DNA from: Flavobacteriales bacterium ALC-1
Lineage (GTDB): Bacteria; Bacteroidota; Bacteroidia; Flavobacteriales; Flavobacteriaceae
DNA length: 64,000 bases
Direction: 5' to 3'
NCBI GenBank assembly: GCA_000171875.1
Contig: ABHI01000002.1
Coordinates: forward strand, 1-64,000
The notes under the pieces were generated by a model. It was not told the origin of the DNA and made no database searches. It was given only the letters and a program-made list of their open reading frames with translations. Positions 1-7,428 of the stretch are shown piece by piece. The translations under genes and the position numbers were made by a program. Every line of letters starts with the position of its first letter. Position 1 is the stretch's first letter.

Positions 1-249
1 AAGCATGCATTAGAGCTATATCCTGCTCAACCGATTTTGTATTTAGTAAATGGTGTGGCTAATAATAATTTATACCAATATAAAAAAGCTGCTGACAACT
101 TAGAAATGGGATTAGATTTTTTAATCGACAACCCAAATATGGAAGCCGATTTCTATTCGCAATTAAGTATAGCCTATAAAGGTTTAAATAATATAAGTAA
201 ATCTGAAACGTTTGCTAAAAAGGCACAAGCTATAAAAGCTCAACAATAA
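1..249 (+). CDS. TPR-repeat protein, 3' end only (5' end outside window)
   Basis: The frame is open from the first base of the window, so this is the C-terminal 82 codons of a longer gene. The residues resemble tetratricopeptide helices: a pair of A/G/Y-rich helices around NNNLYQYKKAADNLEMG and then YSQLSIAYKGLNN. TPR proteins are protein-interaction scaffolds. Its stop codon directly abuts the ATG of the DUF4292 lipoprotein, which implies one operon with that gene and the EnvC-like gene. In flavobacteria this trio is commonly seen together and is thought to act in the envelope (inference). The exact partner cannot be told from this fragment. Confidence 0.75.
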   Translation, partial: KHALELYPAQPILYLVNGVANNNLYQYKKAADNLEMGLDFLIDNPNMEADFYSQLSIAYKGLNNISKSETFAKKAQAIKAQQ

Positions 250-1041
250 ATGAAACGACTTCAAACATATAATAACCTAAAAGTTACCCTAAGTGCTATT
301 ATTATCGTATTGGCATTTAGCTGTAAATCTTCAAAAAGTGTTATAGCTTCTGGTGAGGCTAGTAATAAGCTTTCTGCCAAACAAGTTATAAAAGAGCATC
401 AAAAAAGCGATGCTAACTTTAAAACGATGAATGCTAGAGTTGCAATAGATTTAATCCAAGGAGAGAAAGAGCAAGGTCATACGTTTAGCCTAAGAGTAGA
501 AAAAGATAAAGTGATTTGGCTAAGTGCTTCATTAGGTATGGCTCGTATGATGATAACGCCAGAAAAAGTAAGATTTTATAATAAGCTAGACAACGAGTAT
601 TTTGATGGTGATTATAAACTTTTAAGTGATTTTGTAGGTGTGGATTTAGACTTTATGAAAGTTCAGAATATTCTTTTAGGACAAGCCATTTACAACCTTA
701 AAGATGAGCCACATCAAGTAGCTGTTAACGCAAACTCTTATGCACTGAGTCCAAAAGATCAGAACGCGCTTTTAGAGTTATTTTACTTAATTAACCCATC
801 ACATTTTAAGATGGATAGTTTGCAACTATTTCAGCAATTAAAAAAACGTATTCTTCAGGTGGATTATCAATCTTATCAAGAAGTAGATAAGCAAGTGCTT
901 CCTCAAAACATAAGAATAGTAGCTGTAGAGGATAGAGACGAAGTTGCCATTACTATGGAGTTTAAATCTGTAGCTTTAAACGGAGAGGTTCGTTTTCCAT
1001 TTAAAATCCCTAAAGGTTATAAAGAAATTGTAATAAAATAA
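250..1041 (+). CDS. DUF4292 family lipoprotein
   Basis: A 263-residue protein with an N-terminal hydrophobic stretch ending in a lipobox-like LAFSC, so Cys25 is the likely lipidated residue. The rest is a soluble domain rich in beta-strand pattern, matching the Bacteroidota DUF4292 family as I recall it; function is not established. The fold of such proteins resembles LolA/LolB-like lipoprotein carriers, but that is inference. The ATG follows the upstream stop without a gap, and the stop overlaps the ATG of the next gene by one base, so translation is probably coupled. It most likely acts on the periplasmic face of the envelope with the downstream EnvC-like factor. Confidence 0.8.
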   Translation: MKRLQTYNNLKVTLSAIIIVLAFSCKSSKSVIASGEASNKLSAKQVIKEHQKSDANFKTMNARVAIDLIQGEKEQGHTFSLRVEKDKVIWLSASLGMARMMITPEKVRFYNKLDNEYFDGDYKLLSDFVGVDLDFMKVQNILLGQAIYNLKDEPHQVAVNANSYALSPKDQNALLELFYLINPSHFKMDSLQLFQQLKKRILQVDYQSYQEVDKQVLPQNIRIVAVEDRDEVAITMEFKSVALNGEVRFPFKIPKGYKEIVIK

Positions 1042-2264
1042 TGAGGATTAAGCAATTTTATAGCACACTTATTTTAGGACTTCTTTTGTCATCTATGACA
1101 TTGTTTGCACAAAGTGATAAACAAAAAAAATTAGAACAACAACGTCAGCAAATTCTAAAGGAAATGAAGCAGATTAATGCTTTGTTGTTTACTAAAAAGA
1201 AAGAGGAAAAATCGGCAATTACATTAATTGAAGACCTTAATTATAAAGTTAATACTAGAAAAAACTTAATTAGAATCACCAATCAACAGGCAAATTTACT
1301 CACAAGAGAAATTAATACCAATCAGAAAGAAATTACCAGTCTTAGAACACAATTACAAGAACTTAAAGATGATTATGCTGCTATGGTTGTAAAGTCTTAT
1401 AAAAGTAAATCAGAACAGAGTAAAGTGATGTTTTTATTATCTTCTAGTAATTTTCAACAAGCTTATAAAAGACTACAGTATATAAAGCAATACAGAGCCT
1501 ATCAGAAAGAACAGGGAGAGGCTATAAAAACGAAAACTAAAGAACTTCAAGATTTAAACATTCAATTGTCAAAGCAAAAAAAAGACAAGAAAAAGCTTAT
1601 AGAAGAAAACCGAATTGCGAAACGCCAATTAGAAAAGGAAGTTAAAGAGCGCGAGGTTTTAATGGCTTCTATAAAGTCTGACATGAGCAAATTTGCAGCT
1701 CAGATTAAAAAGAAAAAGCAAGAAGCAGATAAATTAGATAAAGAAATAAACCGCTTAATTAGAGAGGCAATTGCGGCATCGAATAAAAAAGCAGGAAAAA
1801 AATCTTCATCAGGAAAGTTTGTATTAACACCTGAAGCTAAAAAATTAGCGTCAAGTTTTCAGGCTAACAAAGGAAAATTGGGTTGGCCAGTATCGCGAGG
1901 TGTGATTAAGGGAAAATTTGGAAAGACACGTTCTTTAACCGATAGTTCTGTCGAAGTAAATAATTCTGGAGTAAAGATAGCTACTGAAAAAAATGCTGAA
2001 GTTAAGGCAGTTTTTAATGGAGAAGTATCAAAAATTGTAGTTGTAAAAAACGCTAATCCAGGAATAATGATTAGACATGGTAATTATTTTACAATTTATT
2101 ATAACCTTTCAAAAATATATGTAAAACCTGGTGATAAGATTACTACAGGTCAAGTTATTGGTCAGGTCTTTACGAGTAGAATAACAGGAGAAAGTTTATT
2201 AGATTTTAGACTTTTCAAAAATGATAAAAAACTAAACCCTCAGTATTGGTTGGCTAAACACTAA
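1041..2264 (+). CDS. EnvC-like murein hydrolase activator (degenerate M23/LytM domain)
   Basis: A 407-residue protein with signal peptide (cleavage near LFAQS), a long K/E/Q-rich coiled coil at about residues 25-255, and a C-terminal LytM/M23 fold at about 285-405. The zinc ligands of active M23 peptidases are missing. The usual HxxxD position reads VNNSGVKIAT and the usual HxH position reads ESLLDFRLF. Coiled coil plus a dead LytM domain is the architecture of EnvC, which activates cell-wall amidases at the division site. A regulatory rather than catalytic role in peptidoglycan splitting is therefore inferred. It is the last gene of the operon starting upstream of the window. Confidence 0.85.
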   Translation: MRIKQFYSTLILGLLLSSMTLFAQSDKQKKLEQQRQQILKEMKQINALLFTKKKEEKSAITLIEDLNYKVNTRKNLIRITNQQANLLTREINTNQKEITSLRTQLQELKDDYAAMVVKSYKSKSEQSKVMFLLSSSNFQQAYKRLQYIKQYRAYQKEQGEAIKTKTKELQDLNIQLSKQKKDKKKLIEENRIAKRQLEKEVKEREVLMASIKSDMSKFAAQIKKKKQEADKLDKEINRLIREAIAASNKKAGKKSSSGKFVLTPEAKKLASSFQANKGKLGWPVSRGVIKGKFGKTRSLTDSSVEVNNSGVKIATEKNAEVKAVFNGEVSKIVVVKNANPGIMIRHGNYFTIYYNLSKIYVKPGDKITTGQVIGQVFTSRITGESLLDFRLFKNDKKLNPQYWLAKH

Positions 2265-2307
2265 AAAAGAAGTTGTCAAGTAGAAAAGAATTCAACTCGA
2301 CAACTTC
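2263..2307 (-). terminator. Intrinsic terminator of the small lipoprotein gene, probably bidirectional
   Basis: The arms GAAGTTGTCAAG (2269-2280) and CTCGACAACTTC (2296-2307) pair with one G-T wobble around a 15-nt loop. On the minus strand the stem runs straight into a T6 tract (2268-2263), so it terminates the leftward gene at 2335-2553. It could also stop rightward transcription of the EnvC-like gene, though the T-tract on that side is poor. Confidence 0.75.
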
Positions 2308-2334
2308 ATGCTTTAACTAGAATTAGTTAAATTT

Positions 2335-2553
2335 TTAAACCCTCACCACAACAAAACCTTTTCTAGTTTTTCTATGATGTTTCCCATTGAAAAAGTAGTA
2401 ACGTTTGCCTCTTAATTGAACGACTTTATATTGTCTAGGCAATTTTTTTACTACAGTTACTTTTGCAGGTTGTTTTACTACAACTCTATTTGCACAAGAA
2501 TTAAAACTTAATACAAAAACTAATACTAAAGTGTAAACTAAATATCGCATCAT
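2335..2553 (-). CDS. Small basic lipoprotein, DUF6515-like
   Basis: A 72-residue protein with a hydrophobic N-terminus ending in a lipobox-like FNSC (Cys20), then a very basic, V/Y-rich segment with a GKRYYFFNGKHHRK motif and a terminal GFVVVRV. This resembles the short beta-rich repeat of DUF6515-type envelope lipoproteins in Bacteroidota, where the pattern YYYxxGxFYR..GYVVV is common. Function is unknown. It stands alone between a terminator and an intergenic repeat. The length is short but the signal peptide plus the well-placed terminator make it a believable gene. Confidence 0.65.
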   Translation of the reverse strand: MMRYLVYTLVLVFVLSFNSCANRVVVKQPAKVTVVKKLPRQYKVVQLRGKRYYFFNGKHHRKTRKGFVVVRV

Positions 2554-2605
2554 TAATAAATTTGGTTAATGATAAGACCACAATATTATAAAAAGGTTTA
2601 ATCTA

Positions 2606-2633
2606 TGTCATTCAGAGCGAAGCGAAGAATCTC
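2606..2633. repeat. Short interspersed repeat (TCATTC..GCGAAGCGAAGAATCT type)
   Basis: The 28-bp stretch has the form TGTCATTC-AGAGCGAAGCG-AAGAATCTCA. The ends ATTC and GAAT can pair, and the middle holds a GCGAAGCG tandem. Near-identical elements are, to my knowledge, scattered through intergenic regions of many Bacteroidota genomes. It sits between the small lipoprotein and the thioesterase genes. Confidence 0.55.
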
Positions 2634-2650
2634 AGTTATTAAAAAGAAAA

Positions 2651-3160
2651 CTACTCAAAAAGTGCCTTCAACTCAGTAGCGTCGGAAGGCTTAATTTTCC
2701 CAGCTAAGAGTAAACTTAATTGCTTGCGTCTTAGCGCTGCATCATAACGTTGTTTTTCTAGTTCGGTTTCTGGGACAAGCTCAGGGACTTTTACTGGTCG
2801 CCCTGTTTCATCCACAGCAACAAAGGTATAAATAGCTTCATTCGCTTTAACGCGTTCACCAGACTCTCTATCTTCAATCCAAACGTCCATATAGATCTCC
2901 ATCGAAGACTTAAATGCCCTAGACACTTTTGCTTCAATCATAACGACACTTCCTAAAGGCACAGAACGGTTAAATGCTACGTGGTTTACAGAAGCAGTAA
3001 CCACAATACGTCTAGAGTGACGTCTTGCAGATATACTTGCAGCTCTATCCATGCGTGCTAGTAGTTCACCTCCAAATAAGTTATTGATTGGGTTCGTTTC
3101 ACTAGGTAAAACTAAATCTGTAACAATGGTTTTAGACTGAAATGCGGTTCTTGATTGCAT
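2651..3160 (-). CDS. Acyl-CoA thioesterase (hotdog fold, YciA/BACH type)
   Basis: A 169-residue single hotdog domain. The early motif TNPINNLFGGELLARMD with the following conserved SVNHVAFNRSVPLGS segment is characteristic of YciA/BACH acyl-CoA thioesterases, in which an Asn/Asp and the GG loop contact the thioester and CoA. These cytosolic enzymes hydrolyse acyl-CoAs and are thought to buffer free CoA. A C-terminal basic extension (about residues 130-169) is usual. A TATCTTTG box on the minus strand lies 18 bp upstream. It is a single-gene unit, pointing the same way as its neighbours. Confidence 0.88.
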   Translation of the reverse strand: MQSRTAFQSKTIVTDLVLPSETNPINNLFGGELLARMDRAASISARRHSRRIVVTASVNHVAFNRSVPLGSVVMIEAKVSRAFKSSMEIYMDVWIEDRESGERVKANEAIYTFVAVDETGRPVKVPELVPETELEKQRYDAALRRKQLSLLLAGKIKPSDATELKALFE

Positions 3161-3177
3161 AAATGGTAAAATTTGTG

Positions 3178-3185
3178 CAAAGATA
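3178..3185 (-). promoter_or_regulatory. -7 box (TATCTTTG) of the thioesterase gene
   Basis: On the minus strand this reads TATCTTTG, a match to the Bacteroidota TAnnTTTG -7 element, 18 bp before the ATG. No TTG is present at the -33 position. Confidence 0.4.
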
Positions 3186-3219
3186 AGATGCTTTAACTAA
3201 ATAAAAGGATAAGAAAAGG

Positions 3220-4158
3220 TTAATCTAATTTCTTAATTAATAACCAAGCATCACGATTATGCTCACGTCGAATTTTGTGTAACTCGCTTTGTGCTTCTGC
3301 CCTGGTTTCAAAACTAGCGTAAACCACCTCATGAAGTCCATAACGGTTTGCACCAATTTTTCTAGCTTTATAACCTTTAGCTCTAAGTTGATTTACTTTT
3401 TTATCAGAATTGGATTCCACTCTAAATGCACCAGCAACAATATGGTAATTACCACTTTGCTTATCAAGAGATAAAGTCGCAGCAGGTAACGGGTTGCTAA
3501 TTACAAAAGTAGCCTCTTGCACCTTAGCATCAAGCTGTTCATTAGCTTGTTCTTGTGCTAATTGGTTGTGCTCTTCAATAGTGCCACTATAATATTTAGC
3601 AGCTCCAAAACCACCTAAACCTAAAACAATAACAGCTGCGGCGGCATACTTTAACCAATTGTTATTAGAACGCTTTTCTGGTGTAAATGCAATAGGCGCT
3701 TTTTCTTCAATAGTTTCAACAGTTTCTTTGTAAACTTCGCGAGTTATATCAGAAGACGTAAAGTGAGATAATCCAAAAGAATCAGTAAGATAATTGATAT
3801 GGCTAGAAGGATCAAAGACCATATTCCCATCAGCATTTAAAACTAACTCACCAATATTTTCAAATTGAATGGTTTCACCCTCAACTAAATACGATTTTAT
3901 AGATTTCACTTTCTTAGAAATCTTTTCTGTAGCCGTAGCGTATGGTATTTTTTCAACCTCAGCAATATAATTAGCTAATAAGCCATCATTATTTTGTAAT
4001 TGCTCATTAAAAGATAATACTTTTTTAGGCGGATAAAAGGTATGTGTAGTTTCATGAACCTTAGCCGAAACACGATTAGTTAAAAATGCCCCAAACCCAG
4101 GTACAGTAACACAATCGTAACGGTATAAAAGATCACTAATGTAAGTCTCTAATTGCAT
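3220..4158 (-). CDS. HU-CCDC81 and SPOR domain membrane protein
   Basis: A 312-residue protein. Residues 1-65 (ISDLLYRYDCVTVPGFGAFL and after) match the Bacteroidota HU-CCDC81 domain, followed by a second HU-like domain to about 130. A transmembrane helix lies at about 170-188 (AAAAVIVLGLGGFGAAKYY). A C-terminal SPOR domain at about 235-312 (YHIVAGAFRVESNSDKKVNQL) binds denuded glycan strands at the septum. The topology therefore places the HU-like part in the cytoplasm and SPOR in the periplasm. This domain order is typical of Bacteroidota and suggests a link between the division-site wall and cytoplasmic components (inference). The gene lies divergent from dprA. Confidence 0.88.
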   Translation of the reverse strand: MQLETYISDLLYRYDCVTVPGFGAFLTNRVSAKVHETTHTFYPPKKVLSFNEQLQNNDGLLANYIAEVEKIPYATATEKISKKVKSIKSYLVEGETIQFENIGELVLNADGNMVFDPSSHINYLTDSFGLSHFTSSDITREVYKETVETIEEKAPIAFTPEKRSNNNWLKYAAAAVIVLGLGGFGAAKYYSGTIEEHNQLAQEQANEQLDAKVQEATFVISNPLPAATLSLDKQSGNYHIVAGAFRVESNSDKKVNQLRAKGYKARKIGANRYGLHEVVYASFETRAEAQSELHKIRREHNRDAWLLIKKLD

Positions 4159-4165
4159 AGTGTAG

Positions 4166-4173
4166 CAAAGTTA
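4166..4173 (-). promoter_or_regulatory. -7 box (TAACTTTG) of the HU-CCDC81/SPOR gene
   Basis: Minus-strand TAACTTTG matches TAnnTTTG and lies 8 bp before the ATG, implying a very short leader. No convincing -33 TTG is present. Confidence 0.35.
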
Positions 4174-4265
4174 AAATTTTTTAATTCTGAATAAAATTTA
4201 GTGCGATTTAGTTATTAACATCAGAAAAATTTAGTTTCTTGTAAGTTCGAAATCAATACTTTAAA

Positions 4266-5369
4266 ATGACAGATCAACAACTAATTTATGCTTTAGCCTT
4301 GCAGCATGTGCCTAAAATTGGCTCAACAACAGCTAAAAAATTAATTAATCATTGTGGTTCTGCAGAAGCGGTTTTAAAAGAGAAAAAATCGAAGCTTTTA
4401 AAAATTGATGGTATTGGTACCATTACAATTGAAGGACTTTTTGATAAAACCCATATAGAAGAAGCTGAGAACGAATTAAAATTCATCAAAGACAATAACA
4501 TCATTACCCATTATTTTACAGAAGATACCTATCCAGAACGTTTAAAGCACTGTATTGATGGACCTGTTGTATTATTCCAATCTGGAAATATTAATTTAAA
4601 ACAAAAACGTATTATTAGTATTGTTGGTGCACGAAAAATCACCACGAGCGGTATCGCTTTTTGCGAAAAATTAGTAGAATCGTTGTCTCCTTATAATCCT
4701 ATAGTTGTTTCTGGTTTTGCTTATGGAACTGATATTACAGCGCAGAAAGCTGCTGTAAAACATAATTTACAAACGATAGGTTGCTTGGCACATGGTTTAA
4801 ATCAGATTTACCCTAAGGTGCATAAAAAGTACGTTACCGATATTGAAAATCATGGCGGATTTTATACTGATTTTTGGAGTACAGATAATTTTGACAGAAA
4901 CAATTTCTTAAAGCGAAACAGAATTATTGCTGGCCTAAGCGAAGCCACTATAGTTATTGAGTCTGCCGAAAAAGGCGGAAGTTTAGTGACCGCAGATATT
5001 GCAAACTCATACAATAGAGAAGTATTTGCTGTACCTGGAAGGACCACAGACAGCCAAAGTGTAGGTTGTAATAATTTAATAAAATTTCAAAAAGCACATT
5101 TGTTATCTAATCCGTTGGATGTACCATATATGCTGAATTGGGAATTAGAATCCGATAAAAAACCAGTAGTACAAAAACAGTTATTTGTTGAGTTAGAACC
5201 AGACGAAAAACTTATTTATAACTTCTTAAAGGATAATGATAAAGAATTACTAGATGTCATTGCATTACGTTGTGAAATGCCAACTTATAAAATTGCAGGT
5301 ATTTTACTAAATATGGAATTGAAAGGTGTGGTTAGGCCTTTACCGGGGAAGTTGTTTGAGGTTATTTAG
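4266..5369 (+). CDS. dprA: DNA-processing protein DprA
   Basis: A 367-residue protein. An N-terminal helix-hairpin-helix region (KIGSTTAKKLINHCGS and KLLKIDGIGTITIE, residues 16-60) precedes the Rossmann-like core, which carries SIVGARKITTSGIAFCEKL, VVSGFAYGTDITAQKAA and the ENHGG segment. A C-terminal winged-helix (DML1-like) domain covers about 305-367. DprA loads RecA on incoming single-stranded DNA during natural transformation and protects it. Its presence does not prove competence, since no com genes are visible here. It is a single gene, and its 3' end overlaps a possible convergent small ORF by 8 bp. Confidence 0.93.
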   Translation: MTDQQLIYALALQHVPKIGSTTAKKLINHCGSAEAVLKEKKSKLLKIDGIGTITIEGLFDKTHIEEAENELKFIKDNNIITHYFTEDTYPERLKHCIDGPVVLFQSGNINLKQKRIISIVGARKITTSGIAFCEKLVESLSPYNPIVVSGFAYGTDITAQKAAVKHNLQTIGCLAHGLNQIYPKVHKKYVTDIENHGGFYTDFWSTDNFDRNNFLKRNRIIAGLSEATIVIESAEKGGSLVTADIANSYNREVFAVPGRTTDSQSVGCNNLIKFQKAHLLSNPLDVPYMLNWELESDKKPVVQKQLFVELEPDEKLIYNFLKDNDKELLDVIALRCEMPTYKIAGILLNMELKGVVRPLPGKLFEVI

Positions 5370-5529
5370 AAGAGTTTTTATTATGGACTTTAAATATCAT
5401 AACACTACATAATATTCCTGTACAAATAGTGAAAATTTTAAACCACAACGGCCAGTTTTCACTAAAAGCTTTATAAAGTATTATACCAAATAAAGAGAGC
5501 GTTAAGAAGTATTGTTTGATTAGCTTCAT
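5362..5529 (-). CDS. Small two-helix membrane protein, unknown
   Basis: A 55-residue ORF starting 3 bp after the trpS stop and ending inside the 3' end of dprA. It begins MKLIKQYFLTLSLFGIILYK and has two hydrophobic stretches (about 7-20 and 30-46) with a basic C-terminus (KVHNKNSSK). Tight spacing behind trpS suggests co-transcription. No family is recognised. It could be a chance ORF, but the coherent two-helix pattern and operon-like position argue for a gene. Confidence 0.5.
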   Translation of the reverse strand: MKLIKQYFLTLSLFGIILYKAFSENWPLWFKIFTICTGILCSVMIFKVHNKNSSK

Positions 5530-5532
5530 AGT

Positions 5533-6504
5533 TTAATACCCAACCTTTTCCCTTACGCGTTTCAAAACATCATCAGCAACAACCTTTGCCTTTGTAGCAC
5601 CTTTAGCTAAAGCCGCATCAACTTCGTTGAGGTTATCCATGTAATAATTATAACGTTCTCTAGCTTCTGCAAAACGTTTTAAAATTAACTCGTATAGTGC
5701 TTGCTTGGCATGGCCGTAACCATAATTACCGTCTTCGTAGTTGGTTTTCATAATATTCACCTCTTCTTCTGAAGCCATAATATTATATAGTGCAAAACAA
5801 TTGCATGTTTTCCAGTCCTTTGGCTCTTCAAGTGGTGTGCTATCGGTTTCAATTGACATGATTTGCTTACGCAATTTCTTTTCTGGTAAAAAGATATTGA
5901 TGATATTGCCTTTACTCTTACTCATCTTAGCTCCATCAGTACCAGGAATAAGCATCGTATCTTTTTGTATATCTGCTTTAGGCAATACAAAGGTTTCACC
6001 TTTCATTTTAGCATGAAAACGCGATGCCACATCACGTGTCATCTCTATATGTTGTTCTTGGTCTTTACCAACAGGGATTATTTCTGCATCATATAATAAA
6101 ATGTCTGCCGCCATTAACATTGGATAGGTAAACAATCCTCCATTAACATCATCTAAGCGGTCTGCTTTATCTTTAAAACTATGCGCCAATTCTAAACGTT
6201 TAAACGGAAAGAAGCAATTGAGATACCAAGCTAATTCTGTAACCTGCGGCACATCGCTCTGTCTGTAAAACACCGTTTTATCTATATCTAAACCAAAGGC
6301 TAACCAAGTAGCAGCCGTAGAATAGGTGTTACTTCGTAAAACCTCAGCATCCTTTATCTGTGTTAGCGAATGTAAATCCGCAATAAACAAATATGAATCA
6401 TTGGATTTATCTTTTGCTTTTTCTATCGCAGGTAAAATTGCGCCTAAAATATTACCTAAATGCGGTGTTCCTGTACTTTGTATGCCTGTTAGTATTCTTG
6501 CCAT
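5533..6504 (-). CDS. trpS: Tryptophanyl-tRNA synthetase
   Basis: A 323-residue class I synthetase, the usual length for bacterial TrpRS. The HIGH-type motif appears as TGTPHLGNILG (residues 11-21) and the KMSKS loop as GAKMSKSKGN (KMSKS at 193-197). The enzyme activates tryptophan with ATP and charges tRNA-Trp in the cytosol. A TATCTTTG box lies about 50 bp upstream, and the leader between contains a GC-rich palindromic repeat (6511-6532). It is followed by a small membrane ORF. Confidence 0.96.
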   Translation of the reverse strand: MARILTGIQSTGTPHLGNILGAILPAIEKAKDKSNDSYLFIADLHSLTQIKDAEVLRSNTYSTAATWLAFGLDIDKTVFYRQSDVPQVTELAWYLNCFFPFKRLELAHSFKDKADRLDDVNGGLFTYPMLMAADILLYDAEIIPVGKDQEQHIEMTRDVASRFHAKMKGETFVLPKADIQKDTMLIPGTDGAKMSKSKGNIINIFLPEKKLRKQIMSIETDSTPLEEPKDWKTCNCFALYNIMASEEEVNIMKTNYEDGNYGYGHAKQALYELILKRFAEARERYNYYMDNLNEVDAALAKGATKAKVVADDVLKRVREKVGY

Positions 6505-6510
6505 GCTTAC

Positions 6511-6532
6511 CTCCTGCGAAAGCAGGAATCTC
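6511..6532. repeat. Palindromic interspersed repeat (CCTGCGAAAGCAGG type) in the trpS leader
   Basis: CTCCTGCGAAAGCAGGAATCTC can fold with CCTGC pairing GCAGG around a GAAA tetraloop-like turn. The same core recurs at 60318-60344. It lies between the trpS ATG and its -7 box, so it should be transcribed into the trpS 5' leader. Such units are known to me as widespread intergenic repeats. Confidence 0.6.
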
Positions 6533-6552
6533 TTTAAAAATTAAACGATGCG

Positions 6553-6560
6553 CAAAGATA
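6553..6560 (-). promoter_or_regulatory. -7 box (TATCTTTG) of trpS
   Basis: Minus-strand TATCTTTG fits TAnnTTTG and lies 48 bp before the trpS ATG. No -33 TTG is seen. The same octamer precedes the thioesterase gene. Confidence 0.4.
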
Positions 6561-6584
6561 ATTTTTTTAGTAGAACTATTTACT

Positions 6585-6592
6585 TAGTTTTG
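6585..6592 (+). promoter_or_regulatory. -7 box (TAGTTTTG) of the acyltransferase gene
   Basis: TAGTTTTG fits the TAnnTTTG consensus and ends only 5 bp before the ATG at 6598, so the mRNA may be leaderless or nearly so. No TTG lies at the right distance upstream. Confidence 0.4.
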
Positions 6593-6597
6593 AGCAG

Positions 6598-7335
6598 ATG
6601 AAGTTTTTTAAATATCCTTTTTTGGTTTTATATCGTATTTGGTTCTACATTCTTGTTGTAATACCAATTATTATAATGTTTCCATTGTTAATCATTTCGA
6701 TCTTAAAAGAAAGTTGGTACCCTTATTTTTTCAGGCTTGCACGTATATGGTCTAAATTTATTTTAATAGGCATGGGTTTTGGCTATAAAATCATAAAAGA
6801 AGAAACTCCAGATCCCAAAAAAAGTTACATGTTTGTGGCCAACCATACATCCATGACAGATATAATGCTGATGTTAGTTTCGGTAAAAAACCCCTTTGTC
6901 TTTGTGGGTAAAAAGGAACTAGCTAAAATTCCACTTTTTGGGTTTTTCTACAAGCGTACTTGCATATTAGTGGATAGAAGTAGTGCTAAAAGCAGACAGG
7001 CTGTTTTTTTGAGAGCACAACGCCGTTTAAAACAAGGCTTGAGCATTTGTATTTTCCCAGAAGGAGGAGTTCCAGAAGAGCAAATTGTTTTAGATACGTT
7101 TAAAGATGGGGCATTTCGCTTAGCTATAAACCACCAAATACCTGTTGTGCCAATTACATTTCTTGACAATAAAAAACGATTTTCTTATACTTTTTTTAGT
7201 GGCGGACCTGGTAAAATGCGAGCCAAAATTCATAAGTTTTTAAAAACTGAAAGTCTAACTATTGAAGACACTAAATCTCTAAATGAAAAAGCACGAATTA
7301 TTATTTGGGATGAATTAAGCACATCCACAAAATAG
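6598..7335 (+). CDS. plsC: 1-acyl-sn-glycerol-3-phosphate acyltransferase
   Basis: A 245-residue PlsC-family enzyme. A hydrophobic N-terminal anchor (about 8-36) is followed by the catalytic NHTSMTD motif (H83, D88) and the FPEGG substrate-binding motif (153-157). The enzyme transfers an acyl chain to lysophosphatidate at the cytoplasmic face of the inner membrane, giving phosphatidate for phospholipid synthesis. It is a monocistronic gene divergent from trpS, and a strong hairpin terminator follows the stop. Confidence 0.92.
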   Translation: MKFFKYPFLVLYRIWFYILVVIPIIIMFPLLIISILKESWYPYFFRLARIWSKFILIGMGFGYKIIKEETPDPKKSYMFVANHTSMTDIMLMLVSVKNPFVFVGKKELAKIPLFGFFYKRTCILVDRSSAKSRQAVFLRAQRRLKQGLSICIFPEGGVPEEQIVLDTFKDGAFRLAINHQIPVVPITFLDNKKRFSYTFFSGGPGKMRAKIHKFLKTESLTIEDTKSLNEKARIIIWDELSTSTK

Positions 7336-7336
7336 A

Positions 7337-7365
7337 AAAAGCTACCCTAACCACGAGTAGCTTTT
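7337..7365. terminator. Hairpin terminator after plsC
   Basis: AAAAGCTAC (7337-7345) pairs perfectly with GTAGCTTTT (7357-7365) around an 11-nt loop. The stem ends in a T4 on the plus strand, and in T-runs on the minus strand too, so it can serve both plsC and the convergent gene. Confidence 0.7.
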
Positions 7366-7428
7366 GTAATTACTGCTTCATCATTGCTTAATTGCGTTGC
7401 AATAACCTAACCTAAATTTAAATTTTAC

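Noticed and set aside
1041..2264. Active M23 endopeptidase
   Set aside because: The HxxxD and HxH zinc ligands are absent, so it was called as an EnvC-like activator instead.
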